From Piper betle (taxonomy: Eukaryota > Streptophyta > Magnoliopsida > Piperales > Piperaceae), in the NCBI GenBank assembly GCA_033002965.1, contig JAURVB010003251.1:241700-305699 (forward strand): DNA of 64,000 nt, read 5' to 3'. The position numbers and the translations under genes are program-made. Positions 1 to 13,179 of this stretch are shown in pieces. Within the stretch, counting starts at the first letter, position 1. Each line of letters starts with the position of its first letter. The notes beneath the pieces are model-generated. The model saw only the letters and a list, made by a program, of their open reading frames with translations. It did not search any database and was not told the origin of the DNA.

Positions 1-17
1 TATACTTCACATGGGTG

Positions 18-240
18 TCAATGATCAATGTTCTCCTTGATGTCAACGACCTTTTCTTTCCAGGTTGTATGCTGTTGGAGCTCGCTAAATGTGATAGGAT
101 CTGAACGTCTACTAATATTTTTCATATATTTAACAGCATCCTTTTCCGCTGAGAATGCTGGGTCAAAGCCCCACATTTTTGGAGCAAATAGTTCACAATT
201 TCCCAACGTATTTGATGAATTGCTGGGGGACAAGGAGATT
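18..240 (-). other. Unassigned coding-like fragment
   Basis: The minus strand is open here for about 75 residues, ending at a stop at 18-20. It contains a protein-like stretch (GFDPAFSAEKDAVKYMKNIS) and a possible acceptor (TTTGTGCAG) near 260. I do not recognise the family. It could be the last exon of a gene, or part of a transposon. The open frame continues to 437, but that upstream part is low-complexity and probably not coding. Confidence 0.2.
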
Positions 241-439
241 GCATTGATATATATTCCTGCACAAAGGTGGGTACTACGGCTTTCATTGCATATAAGAAAG
301 TGGTATGGATAAGAAACAATTATTGGTGAATATAGACGTGTCGTGGAGTGGGTTGGGTGGGGTGGCAGTGCATGGCTGGCGCCGCGGGCAGGGAGGGCAC
401 AGGCGCTGGTTGGGAAGGGAGTAAATATTAACACCACAT

Positions 440-860
440 GAATATAGGATTAAACACAAATAAATTTTACCACATACACGAATAAGTAAATCAAAAATAC
501 ATAGCAATAATTGAATAAATAATTAATAACAAATAATCATGAATAAAATTAATATAAATATTAAATATACAAACATACGATCAAATATATATAAATAATA
601 ACATGAACTAGCAAATAAATAATAATTAATCAATTAATTATATTAAATAAGATAAACGTAAACAAAAAAATATCAACAAATAAATACATCATCAACAATA
701 ATAAGTAATCAAATGAACATTCATCATAATCGACAAATGTATAAATAACTAGAAATAAATAATAATGAATAAATAAATAAATAATATATAAAGAAAAACA
801 CTCGTAACATCAAAATATACTAAATAATGTAAATATACATATAAACTAACATAGGGAGTT
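440..860. other. AT-rich intergenic, no gene
   Basis: Very AT-rich sequence with many AATAAATAA-like words and no sustained reading frame. I see nothing else in it. Confidence 0.6.
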
Positions 861-1648
861 TTGAATTACCGAAAACGATCAAAAATGACTGAAAATGGGC
901 TAGAAATGATTATTGAGCCAACTGGGCGAATCAGACTAAGTTGAGCCGAGTCAACTAAGCTGGACTAGACTTGGTGGACACAGACATAGTTTGACAGACA
1001 AGCAAACAAGACTTAGGCTACAAACAGGATCGCGGGCAAGATAGACGCAGACACTAGCAAACATGCGCCAAACGACCGTCGATGTGCCCGTTGCCAAAAA
1101 TGCTAATGGCGACGAGCCAGGGAGTCGATCGATAAAGGAGGTCAAGGCAGAGATGATTGCGGTGGTGGTCGATAAAGTTTGGCAGGCAACTAGCCAAAAA
1201 GGACAAAATCTCAGCCGAGTGTGGCAACGTCGCTGGTGGAGATAACGGCCATAGAGAAGGCTGGGAGTGGTCTCAAAATGTTAGTCGTGGTGGGAGGAGT
1301 CAATCTGGGTAATTAGATCAGTCGGGGTGGCTTGCCGGCGCTAGAAAATACCCCAAAAGTGGCGGTGGCGATGGAAAACAACTAACAAAATGTTGTCGTC
1401 GAAGGCCACTGCAATGGTGCCGAAGCTAGTAAAGGATCTTAGTCAATAGCCGGTAGCAAGGCAATCACGATGGTACCACTTTGATGGTCGGAGGTGGGAT
1501 GGAGACTAACCGACGGTGGCCCGATGTAATGGCAGCCCGAAGTGGCGGCAGTGCTAGGGTGGAAAATCCAAAATAGTAGGAGAGGAAAGGTATGTTGGAC
1601 GATCCAGATCTTGCCACATGATGTGATTTAGTTGTCTAGCTAACTAGG
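861..1648. repeat. Degenerate GC-richer repeat, possible old LTR piece
   Basis: GC content rises sharply compared with the flanks. The end (gtgctagggtggaaaatcc and the following purine-rich stretch) resembles the matching part of the LTR at about 6045-6090. It may be a decayed end of the same LTR family just upstream of LTR copy A. No coding potential was seen. Confidence 0.3.
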
Positions 1649-2508
1649 TGTAACACCCCAAATCCGGTCCACGCTCGTGAACCGAACCGGCATGTTACAT
1701 GCCCCGGTTAGGTCGGCTAACCCGAACCCAACTTGCGCGGATCTAATCTCGGCATCTTAAGATGAAGATATTACTCGTCATGCATGGATGAATGCACAAA
1801 ATCCTAACATGATACTACATGGATGACATGCAAACTAAATTACACACCATCACATCAATATAATAATATCATAACAAAATATAACCACTCAATCGACTGA
1901 CATGTGTGCAAGCGACGACAGTGCTCCTCCGTCCAAGCTGGCTCCTCCAACTCGTGATTATTACCTACATATAGTATAAAAACACGTCAGTAACAAGTGT
2001 TACTGGTCCGGAAAATAAAATAACTATAACAAGCTGGCTATGAGAGCAAACTTTCATATGAAAGAAAACATCATATACTCCACGTGAACACTCTGAAGGG
2101 CACTACTAAGGAGCCACTGGGCTGCAGACCCAGTAGCATCCCGAACTTACTGATCTGCTGTTGCTGATGCCGCTCTCGACATTTTCTTACTTTATTTTCT
2201 AGTCTCAAATCCTAAGCCCTCTCCTTACCTCCATATTTCTCCTGACCTCGAGCACGAAGGCCGAGTACTCTCAGGCAGTCGCCTTTAGTACCCTTTGAAC
2301 CACAAGTCCGGACATGCACTGTACTAAACAGTACCCGTAAACCTCCACATTCTCCGGGTGTGAGGAACTCAAACGCGGAGTTGTCAGGATCCCTCGGGAA
2401 TGGAACAGTCTGCTGGCACTAATCCAGAGCCCACTTTGACTGTCATGACATCCGCTCATGGTACGTGCAGTCGGTTTCTCCATCTCTCGTCTCACTGAAA
2501 ACGCGAAA

Positions 2509-2559
<51 letters not shown>

Positions 2560-3759
2560 GCTGGGTAGGGATTTATATAATAGGCCCGAAGGCAACTTGT
2601 GGTGGATCTTGTTTTCGAAATCATCCTCAAGAGATCTCATCCTCGAGGTGTTATTAATCCGAAAATCTATTCGGCTAGATGGCCCGAGTTAAGTAGGATC
2701 CGATAAAATGCCACTTAACCCACCCTGCAGGCATTAAATCAAACATACAATAGAAAGGAGTAAAAACAGAGGCGAGTCTTAAATGGACCTAGTAGAAGCT
2801 CCAAGCGTGTCATCGTGCCTAGGTGGCGAACTCCTACTCCGTACCTACACATCAAAACTAAATACTAACGCCCGCTAACTAAATGATGCATCAAACTCAA
2901 CACAATCAAACACAAAATCATCAACCGTCAAATAACCATAAATATGAAAATAATTCTAACTCATCCTATTCATGCCAATTTTATTGTATTTTTCCTAAGT
3001 TACATCGTACACGATTATCATGCTCAAATTTACTTCATTAGATCACTTAACCTCCATGCACTATCAATCAAATCATGTAACTTATCACTTTATCACTTAT
3101 CCTCCAAGCATTATCAATCACATCATAAATCAACCCTAGCATGTTGTGCTAACAATCATCAAGTTTAAATTATCAATTCAGAGGTAATTATACCTCACGT
3201 CATCGGCAATTGGCAACGGCTAGGGTTTCGTCGCGTGTCTCGGAGCTCAAATTTGACTCTCACGACTTCCAAAGTCGATTAGGTTTGACTGGATGAGCTC
3301 CGTGGAAGATCCGGCGAATTCCATCAAATCCAGTTTTCTGGCGAGTTCTGGTGGTTTTCTGGCAGGTTTCAGTGGTTCTCCGACAGCTTCTGACGGTTTT
3401 TTAGCGACAACCACCAGCGGCGTCTACTGGCTGAATAGGGGTCATATTGGGTACCATTGGAACTGGCTCGGCGAGCCTAACGCATCTACGACGTCGACGT
3501 GGCCAGCGTAGGTGGCGGCTGGCTGGAAAATGGCTAAAACAGTGGTGGCAACGATGGATAACTAGATCCGGCCGGCCTCGGTGGCGATGGCCTCCGCTCT
3601 GGTCGGGGAAGGTCGTTGGGTGGTCGAGCCTATAGCTAGATCACGGCGGCGACGGTTGCCGGCGGTACGATCGGCGACGGAAGCGCGACACGGGCGCGGC
3701 GCTAGTCGCGGCGGTCTGTTGTTGTGGAGGCCGGACGATGGCCGGCAGCGCTCGAGGGC
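1649..3759 (+). mobile_element. Long LTR-like unit, copy A (Del/Tekay-type gypsy suspected), truncated
   Basis: It begins TGTAACACCCC, a 5' end I associate with Del/Tekay-type chromovirus LTRs. It matches copy B (3760 on) block for block: the TGTAACACCCC start, the block with catcccgaacttactgatct, the TA run, the gaggtaattatacctcacgt block at 3180, then a GC-rich gcggcggcg core. The match to B ends at about 3758, exactly where B starts, so A lacks its own 3' part. No gag or pol is present. The unit strand follows the TG-starting end. Confidence 0.6.
2514..2557. repeat. (TA)n microsatellite
   Basis: About 22 TA units inside LTR copy A. The corresponding place in copy B (about 4757-4780) has a shorter TA run, so the array length differs between copies. 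Confidence 0.95.
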
Positions 3760-6580
3760 TGTAACACCCCAAATCCGGAGTGTGAACCGAACCAACATGT
3801 TACAGGCCCCGGTTAGGTCGGCTAACCCAAACCTAACTCATGCGGATCCAATCTCGGCGTCTTAAGATGAATATATTACTCATTATGCATAGATGAATAC
3901 ACAGAATCCTAACATGATACTACATGGATGACATGCAAACTAAATTACACACCATCATAATTACGATCAAAATAGATAAAAATTCTGAAATAAAACAGAC
4001 AAAATTTCCCCTAAAAGTGCAATTAGGGTCACCCTGTCAAAATACTATACATAAACATATATGCAAACATGTATCTATATATCACGCAACTTCATTCACA
4101 CAATATAATAGCATCATAAACAAAATATATTTACTCAATCGACTGACAAGTGTGCAAGCGATAACAATGCTCCTCTGTCTAAACTGGCTCCTCCAATTCG
4201 TGATTATTACCTACATATAGTATAAAAACACGTCAGTAACAAGTGTTATTGGTCCGGAAAATAAAATAAAAATAACAAGCTGGCTATGAGAGCAAACTCT
4301 CATATGAAAGAAAATATCATATACTCCACGTGAACACTCTGAAAGGCACTATTGAGGAGCCACTAGGCTGCAGACCCGGTAGCATCCCGAACTTACTGAT
4401 CTGCTATTGCTGATGCCGCTCTTGGCATTTTCTTACTTCATTTTCTGGTCTCAAATCCTAAACCCTCTCCTTACCTCCATATTTCTCCTAGCCTTGAGCA
4501 CGAAGGCCGAGTACTCTCAGGTAGTCGCCTTTAGTACCCTTTGAACCACAAGTCCGGATATGCACTGTATTAAACAGTACCTGTAAACCTCCATGTTCTC
4601 TGGGTGTGAGGAACTCAAACGCGAAGTTGTCAGGATCCCTCGGGAATGGAACAGTCCGCTGGCACTAATCCAAGAGCCCGCTTTGACTGTCACAGCATCT
4701 GCTCATGGTACGTGCAGTCGGTTTCTCCATCTCTCGTCTCATTGAAAATGCGAAGGGATATATATATATATATATATTGGGCTGGGTAGGGATTTATATA
4801 ATAGGCCCGAAGGTAACTTGTGGTGGATCTTGTTTTCGAAATCATCCTCGAGGGGTTATTAATCCAGAAATCTGTTCGGCTAGATGGCCCGAGTTAAGTG
4901 GGATCTGATAAAACGCCATTTAACCCGCCCTACAGGCATTAAATCAAACATACAATAGAAAGGAGTAAAAATAGAGACGAGTCCTAAAGACCTGGTGAAG
5001 CTCTAAGCGTGTCATCGTGCCTAGGCGGCGAGCTCCTACTCCGTACCTACACATCAAAACTAAATACTAACACCCGCTAACTAAATGATGCATCAAACTC
5101 AATAAATATCAATCAACAATCAAATAATCATAAGTATGAAAATAATTCTAACTAATCCTATTCATACTAATTTTACTGTGTTTTTACGTCATACTCGATT
5201 AGCATGCTCATATTTACTTATCTCATTAGATCACTTATCCTCCATGCACTATCAATCACATCATTTAACTTATCACTTCATCACTTATCCTCCATGCACT
5301 ATCAATCACATCATAAATCAACCCTAGCATGTTGTGCTAACAATCATCAAGTTTAAATTATCAATTTGGAGGTAATTATACCTCACGTCATCGGCAATCG
5401 GCGACGACTAGGGTTTCGTCGCGCGTCTCGGAGCTCAAATTCGACTCTCGGCGACGTCCGAAGTCGATCAGGTTCGACTGGATGAGCTCCGCGGAAGATC
5501 CGGCGAATTCCATCGAATCCGATTTTCCGGCAAGTTCCGGCGATTTTTCGGCAGGTTTCAGTGGTTTTCGGCAGCTTCTGGCGGTTTTCCAGCAACGAAC
5601 CACCGGCGGTGTCTACTGGCTGGATAGGGGTCATATTGGGTACCATTGGAACCGGCTCGGCGAGCCCGACGCATCTACGACGTCGACGTGGCCAGCGGAG
5701 GTGGCGGCTCGCCGAAAAATGGCTAAAACAGTGGTGGCGGCGATGGGTAGCTAGATCCGGCCGGCCTGGGCGGCGATGGCCTCCGCTCCGGTCGGGGAAG
5801 GTCGCTGGGTGGTCGAGGGTGTCGAGGCTACAGCTGGATCGCGGCGGCGACAGTCGCCGGCGGCACGATCGGTGACTAAAGCGCGACGCAGGCGCGACGC
5901 TAGTCGCGGCGATCCGGCGTCGTGGAGGCCGGACGATGGCCGGCGGCGCTCGGGGCGGCACAGCGACGCCATGGCGAGGCTAGGCGGCTACGCCCGGTGG
6001 CAAGGCGACGACGGCGCCGACGGTGGCGGCACCAAATAGTGGGGGCGCTAGGGTTTGGAAGGGGAAAGTGTCAGGGGAGGAGAAGAAATGGTTGGGTGGC
6101 AAACTTGTAAATATTACTTGACTCGACTCCGTCTCGAGTCAAGAATAATAATTAAGTCGCCGTAAATCCTAAAAAATTCCATAAAAATCGGGAAAAATCC
6201 TATAAAATCAAACAAACACCAAAACATCATAATGATATGCTCTAGAACTATCAACCCACCCAAACTGCCCGTAACGCGTCCTAACGCGGTAAACGGCCTA
6301 AAACTAATTCTACGATCTACTATATATAAAATTAAAAAAATAACTGGCATACTCTCATATATTCTGATAACTCATTCTGTTCTACTGTGTTCATGACGTT
6401 ATCATCATATACTTGGGTACGCATGACCCTCATAGCTCATACACACGACTGGCGTCGACTCAGTACACGTGTTCTGAAACTGACTCGAATCAAATAACGG
6501 TCGAACCGACCGGTTCTGAATATAAAACCCTAATTCAAATCGTGGGTTTTCATTAGGGGTCTAGCGAGGTCCTCCTAGAT
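3760..6580 (+). mobile_element. Long LTR-like unit, copy B (Del/Tekay-type gypsy suspected)
   Basis: Starts TGTAACACCCC at 3760, directly abutting truncated copy A. It shares A's blocks, including the gaggtaattatacctcacgt block at 5370, and then continues past A's breakpoint through a GC-rich core (5860-6110), a palindromic ctcgagtcaa block (6119-6142) and a TATA-like motif (gaatataaaacccta, about 6517) that may be the LTR promoter. The 3' end is not certain; homology-independent sequence begins around 6580. No primer-binding site or gag/pol follows, so it looks like a solo or truncated LTR. Confidence 0.6.
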
Positions 6581-7699
6581 TATATATATATATATACGAA
6601 AAGTTTGGATTGATGCCGACAAAAGTCAAAACTGATTCAAGCTTTAAAAGTGATTCTATAGATGAAAATCTAAGCAATAAAGATAAATGTGCTTCAAAAC
6701 TCTAAACTCAATCTGATAAAGATTTAGGACTAAAATTAAACTGGGCTCATAAGGGTAATCCGATAGTTCGAAATCCCTTAGATACATGTAAAAGAGATGC
6801 CCTAAAAAGCCTAAACGAATACTAAACATTGCAACTGCTTAGATCTAGTCCTAAAATCTTTAGCTAACAAAAGCAAAAAAATCTGTATACTTCATACATA
6901 CGCTAATAACTCATGTTATATTATAACATAATTAAAATTACTATTTGTATATTATGTATATTAAGCCCTCTATAACATATTTATATGGCCATTTGAGCCT
7001 CACATTTATAGTCTAAAAAATTGACTCAAATCGACTCAGGACTAGTCCGAATCGGGTAAAGCAACAAGTGGGTACAATCATGACCCAAATTTGAGGTTTT
7101 AAAAATTATAAATTATCAAAAAGTAAAAAATGCAACTTTTCCAAAGATCACTTGGAAAAAGGTGCATCTTCGTAAATTCAACCATGAGATGAAAAAAACA
7201 ACTTTTTCTAAATAGTCACAATCATAAAGTGCACTTTTTCTAAAGAGATAATGAGAGTACCTCTTAAGAGATTCACCCGTTTAGGAACACAGAGAAAGAA
7301 AAATTCCATGAGTTAAAGGAAAAAATCCTTTCTCTATTATGATTAGGTATTAGTTTAGATATGTCATTTGTAATCTAATAGATGAAGGGCATGGTCATCC
7401 TCCCATATATAGTTCATCAATTCACATGATGATCACAATATAAACATTGTGTGATATATTTGTAATATACAAGGGTTATGGACGGGTTTGCCTGAATTAA
7501 TGGTCATAATGCCAAATCAGCGCTAACATTGGATTTTTTTATTTGCGATGTCAAAGGTGTGAAAGCATATAGATTAAGCTACAATTCAGTTCATTGATCA
7601 CAACCAAAACTCGTAGAAAAATACATCAAATGTAGTATTAGCGTTGTGATTAATATTCCTTAGATCTTAAAGTATCAAACTTTATCTTCGATCAACTAC
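6581..7699. other. AT-rich intergenic, no gene
   Basis: AT-rich sequence with no conserved reading frame and no clear repeat structure visible by eye. Confidence 0.55.
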
Positions 7700-7729
7700 A
7701 TATCATCCATTTGGTCTACTATTGAAGTA

Positions 7730-8420
7730 GGCACAAATAATTTGCAGGTAAATCATCAGGCCGGTAGAATGTGCAGGTAGTTCAGAAGAAGCTGTTATAG
7801 CAGAAGTGAATGAATGGGGTGTTGGCTCTGTTCCTACAGCTAACATTTCTCTGAACAATTGTAGAGCATCACAAGCCGAACCACCTTGTTGAAATTCAGA
7901 GATCATACTTGACCAAGACTCAGAGCTTGGTTTAACTGGCATTGCTCTAACATCTGCAAAGCATTCACAATTTTTAAGTTCCTGGCAAGCCCGACAATGA
8001 TTGTGGTCCTGCTAGCGCTGTCCTTGAACTCATCGGGCATTAAAACAACAAAGAGCTTAAGCGCAATATCTGGCTTACTCTCGTTAGCATAGGCCATGAT
8101 CACGGAATTCCACGAGACACTTGTCTTCTTGGCATTTCATTGAACGCCTCTCGTGCTTCCCCCAACCTCTCATTTTCAACATATCCCCTTATCATCAAAT
8201 TCCAGACAACTGAATCTCTTTGTGGCATTTCATCGAATACTTTCTTAGCGCAGTCAATCTTCCCTTGCAAGGACAAGGATGAGATGGCCTTGCTTGCCGA
8301 TACAAGTTTGCTCGTCCAGCGACTGGAGTCTGGAGCATATGATCGCCCGACATAAAAAAATTTATGCCAGCCCATCTCAATTTGGTTCACATAGAGACGG
8401 CAATTTACGGAGCTGCGGAG
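7730..8420 (-). pseudogene. Pentatricopeptide repeat (PPR) protein fragment, frameshifted
   Basis: The minus strand encodes recognisable PPR motifs spread over three frames. Upstream: GKIDCAKKVFDEMPQRDSVV then WNLMIRGYVENERLGEAREA. Middle: MAYANESKPDIALKLF. Downstream: SWSSMISEFQQGGSACDALQ, then LFREMLAVGTEPTPHSF. PPR proteins of this PLS type act in organelles on specific RNAs. At about 8100 the expected VSWNS motif is broken (VSRGIP then stop), so the frame shifts. A second shift lies near 7940, where MLEQ should run into MPVKPSSESW. Only about five repeats remain, with no intact start or C-terminal E/DYW region. It is a dead fragment of a PPR gene; which one cannot be said. Confidence 0.8.
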
Positions 8421-8499
8421 AAACAGATCAAAGTTGGAGTAACCGGTGGCAATGTCCACATAATTTGGAAAGCAGCCATGACTGCAAGCAAGCACTTCT

Positions 8500-10140
8500 A
8501 TGGGTAAAAGCTAACCATTCAGAACACAAGCTCAAGATACAACAGAAAAAATTATACAGCTAAGATTATTGCAAGATTAAGATGGACAAATACGGAAAAA
8601 GAAAATAGCTAACATAAAAAAAAAAAACATTCACATTTGACTAAATTAAACGTTTAAGGGATTGTGGCTTTCCAAATATTGCAACACCTAATAATTATAA
8701 AAGTAAACAAACAAGCATTGCATTTTACAAATGAAGATCAAGCAACACATGCCTATTATTAGAACCTGACCAACAATGTACAAGAAAAATCAATCACCAA
8801 CATATTACAAAAATCAAATTTACAAAAAAACGCCTAGTGTATATATCTACCTTAAGGACCCAATACCATGAGAAAAAAAAAAATTTCAATCACAATGATA
8901 AGTTAAATTCAGCCATAAGATTCTACCCAAATGTCTGTGGAAGAATCTATCAACAATTGAATAAAAGCATATTACATGGGGAGGGTTTGTGGAAATCTGA
9001 ATCTAATTAGAAGGTTGGTAAAACTATAAATTTAATTTATATTGTTAAAATAGATTAACAATAGAGATAATATTTCACGATAAATCTACATTAAACAAGA
9101 TTACATTTGTCACTAAGTTCAAGTTATAAATTTAGTACAAATCTCTTTTTACATTTTATTTTTTAAGCGTGCGGGTCTATTTTAACCAAAGTAAAAAATG
9201 TGTAATTTGATTGATAATTTTCTAATATTTTTTAAATTGGATAGTAAATAATACAAAAATTGTGTGAATACTATTCAGGCTTAAAAACTGATCTCGCCTC
9301 GCTAACTCGTTAACTTAAATTTAAAATCTAAATTCATGGGTGGGATTGAGATTGACAAATTCACTGACCCTTTATTAACACCCAACTTAACCATTGCAGA
9401 AAGTATCATTCCTCAAAAGCAGCAGAAAATTGAAGCATAGAAACATAAAACCCCAAAGACAAGGACAGAGCTAAGTGTGGAGATGGAGTGGAGGATCGGA
9501 GGTCGGCTTCTTCTCATGTCGAAAGCTTCGTGGTGGTTGACGGCAGTTGACGTCCGTAACGGAAGCGTCGTGTGCACAGGAGAGGTAAGGAATGGTTAGG
9601 CTAACGGTAATGGCTAACGGCGTATCTGATTTTTCCAAATTGCCCATCCTCCATAGGCTTTATCGGGGCATCCTCTATGGCTACTTTAGTCTTTTTTCCA
9701 AATCGGAGTGTTAGACTCGGTGCCGACTCATTAGGGCTCTTCAAAGTTAGTTCATGTTTCTTTTGATTCTTAAGAAAACAACAAGGTGACAATGCCGAGC
9801 CATACACGATATAATAAATTCCCATTGATGAGAGACATAAATTATAACAATTTAATTTATTATTTTTATTTTAATTGAAGAAAGACTGCTCTTTTAATAA
9901 TAAGAATTGATACTCAATCTTGTGCGTGCTTAATTCGGCTCAAATTAAAACTCGATAAATGACCATGATTTAATAACAACCTTACATAATAATATTGTGC
10001 CGGTGGGTCTTTGTACAAAAATCAGTACTGTGAACATAAGCTACAATTCTACAGATCACAAGCTGTTACAAGCGTAAAACCAAAATGAAGACCGCAAAAG
10101 GTGTTCAACACTAACAAGAGTCTTTGGATGTGCCTCCAAA
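8500..10140. other. AT-rich intergenic, no gene
   Basis: AT-rich DNA. A short GC-richer stretch at 9470-9800 has an open minus-strand frame of 74 codons (MGIYYIVYGSALSPC at its start) that I do not recognise and do not call. The 3' UTR of the RRM gene probably occupies roughly the last 100-150 bases. Confidence 0.5.
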
Positions 10141-10145
10141 TGAGA

Positions 10146-12157
10146 TCAAATTTGATGCCTTGGTTTAGCATCAGCCACAGTAACTCGGATTGGTCTTCCA
10201 TTCAAGTCCTGCGAATTCATTTTCACCAAGCAAATATACAAGCTTAACACTTGTTTCTGTACAATAGAATGATGAAGAAGGTAGCACAACGGTGGCAACA
10301 ATACTTACAGCACCATTAAGTGAAAAAATTGCATTCTGAACCTCCTTTTCCGAGCTGTAAGCCACAAATCCGAAGCCCCTTGATCTACCACTCTCTCTAT
10401 CATAAATTACCTTGGCATCCAAAACCTTACCTTGTTCACTGAACAAGGACTCGAGCTCTGAATTGTCTACATCCCATGAAAGGTTGCCTACATGAACACG
10501 ATTTACGTTATTGAAGTTGTTGCCTCTGCCCCGGGAAGCCCTAGACTCTTCTCTAGGTGGAGGAGGGCCAGAATTCACTCTCAAGGACCTCCCTTCTAGT
10601 TTCTGAAGCACCAGATCAACATTGCATAAGAAGTTGGCTCAACCATAACAGTAAAACCCTTTGGCTTTAGTCTAATTAAGTACAATCTCTCAGAATAGAG
10701 ATCTGACTACAATACTAGAGATTAACATTATTCAATCAATCTCTAACTTTAATAAGTCTATTTCCTACATTTCTCTAGGAAAGCAAAGCTCGCACCATTC
10801 AGTTCTTGAGATAAAGCAATACGTACATTAACTGCCTTACCAAAGATTTTATAGTATCATACACTGAAAAGCTGAGGCCTATTAGCCATTCATCACCAAA
10901 ATATAAACAAGAAAATGCATAGATAAACAAGATTTTCAGTTGAATACCTCCATCATGAATGGAATAATTTCCATACAACAAGATCGAATATTTGCTTCAG
11001 AATAGCAAGACATTTCCATTAGAAAGAACCTATTGGTGTTAATCCAACTGCTCTATAGATAAACTTAAAAATTCAGATCATTATAACAGTAGGTTGTCGC
11101 ATTAATTCCTTTTATTCCACAAACTAGAAGCCACTTCATTTTGTGTATACAGATAGAATATAAGAACTTCATAAAATTCTTTACAGGAGGAAAATGATTT
11201 ATTCCAGGGGATATAGCCCTAAAAGCTAGTCACTCAGAAAAAAGTTTAAGCGAGCCATCAGTAATCATTTGCAAACAAATTGTTAGCTGACAGAAAGACC
11301 AAGTATTTCATAGTTCAGGCATCAATTAACAATTTCTTTTCATCGAGCAACAATGAATAAAGATAAGGAAAAATGGAAATTCTAAAACCGCTGACACCAG
11401 AGAGATATCACCCAATTAATTTCACCATTTACTAAGGACAAGTTACAGATTTTGCTAGTATCAAAACATCCCACATTTCAATTGACAATACATCAACAAG
11501 AAACACAGATAAAGGGACAAAGATGGGAGCAGTTAGAGAGAAGGAGCCAATAAGACTAACATAACCATTGAACTGCCGAGCAGCAACTTCAACTTCTTCC
11601 ACAGTAGACATAGTCACAAATCCAAACCCACGACTTCTTCCCGTTTGCTTGTCATAGATTACCTGTCAAAGACACCAACTTCATACTCACCCCAAGAATC
11701 AATTATCTCAAATATGCAAGCAAGCAACATCTACCATCCATCTATAGACAGAAAAAAAAAACTGCTGTACATTTCAAAGAACCAATAGCATAAACACACT
11801 CACACAACCAATATTCACTCTAAGAGATAAGGCCAACCTCAACCATTTCAACATTCCCAGCTTGTTCGAACAGTCCAGCCAAAGTGCCACTGTCGACGCT
11901 ATAGGGAAGGTTACCCACGAAAGCTTCAAGTCGGGGGAGAAGGTAGACTCTTCCTCTTGCTCGAACACTGATGTCAGCGCCACCTTGGTTACGAAACACG
12001 AGGAGGAGGAGGAAGAAGATAAAGATGACCAAGATGGAAGCTTTGGTTTGAAAGAGGAAGAAGAAGAGAAGGTGGGCAGTGAAGAAGAGTGAGGTTTATG
12101 GAGGACAAGGGTTTTGGGAGGGAGATGAAATGGGAGAAGAAGAAGAGAAGCAGCCAT
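10146..12157 (-). pseudogene. CP29-like chloroplast ribonucleoprotein, two RRMs, one-base frameshift
   Basis: Four exons on the minus strand: 12157-11838, 11662-11561, 10602-10309 and 10208-10146 (stop TGA). All borders are GT-AG and keep frame. Repaired length would be 259 residues. Order: Ser-rich chloroplast transit peptide (about 1-55), RRM1 with FVGNLPYSVD (RNP2) and SRGFGFVTM (RNP1), a short linker with RGRGNN, and RRM2 with VHVGNLSWDVD and SRGFGFVAY. This matches nuclear-encoded CP29/CP31-type proteins, which bind chloroplast mRNAs and support their stability, processing and editing. Odd point: at about 11922, AAG CTT is followed by TCG TGG, where the family needs KLFVGNL; one T of a T run is missing. 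Exon 1 is 320 nt, one short of the 321 needed. Either a real null allele or a base-calling error in a homopolymer; everything else looks functional. Confidence 0.85.
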
Positions 12158-12179
12158 GGCTACAAGCTCCGGATACAAA

Positions 12180-13170
12180 GGAATGGAGGGAGGGTTTCTT
12201 AACCTTTATATCAAAACAAACAATTATTAGCTACCTTTAAATAAATCATTTTTGTATTTGTATATTTATTTTTTATTTTTTAAAAGTTACACATCTATTT
12301 TGACTTGAAAATAGTATAAATAAAAAAATATTTTATAAGAAATAAAAATAAAAATAAAATAAAATAATGTAAAAATTTAGAGATTTCTCTGTAGTTGGAA
12401 AATAAAATTGAAAATAAAAAGTTCTTTTTTAAGTGTGTTTCTCAAAATTTATTTTATTTTTTTGTATTTTTATAAAAAGTATTACTTTTGTAAAACTTTT
12501 ATATAAATATATTTTAGTTAAAGATAAAATTTTCTTTTATTAAATTTCCGAATGTCCAAATACCCAAAAAAATTGACCTCAAAATTTTTTATTTATTTCG
12601 TGTGATTTTATTGCAGGACAACCAAAAAACCTTTAATTGAAACTTTAAAAATATATATATAATTACTTATTTTGAATTTAAAAACCAAAAGTAAACTTAT
12701 TTCATGTTTTTATTATTATTATTTTTACTTTTTATTTTTTTAACTGTGACTAATTATATGCCAATTGTATGCCCCGACAATCATACTACTTTCAAGTCAA
12801 GATTTTTAAGCGAAAAATTATTATATTATTTAAACAAGTTAAATGTTATAGGATGACCACACTCTTGCATTGCACGAGATTTAATTAATTGGGTATTTAT
12901 GCCAACAGAGAATAGAGGTTGAATGGCTGATAGGATGAAGGTAATTTATTAACAACATACAAAAATTTTATCAAATACATTATTACTCAAATTTGGTTAT
13001 ATTTGTACCAGATCAGAAACTTCCCGAGTCACCTCCTGTGCCCAAAACTTGCACTTGTAAAATATTTAATATTGACAAATTAAGTGAAGGCTTATCTTGG
13101 GTCATCGATGCATATTCAATACAAAGCTGGGAAAGCACAGTTGCTTTTATAATTAGCACAAGGACAGACT
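12180..13170. other. AT-rich intergenic / RRM gene promoter
   Basis: Very AT-rich, without a coding signal. The first few hundred bases next to 12157 are the likely promoter and 5' UTR of the CP29-like gene, but no specific element stands out. Confidence 0.5.
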
Positions 13171-13179
13171 AATTAATGA

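Noticed and set aside
5383..6039. Open frames over the LTR GC-rich core, including a 192-codon minus-strand frame
   Set aside because: The same region is repeated in copies A and C with different frame breaks, so it is LTR sequence and not a gene.
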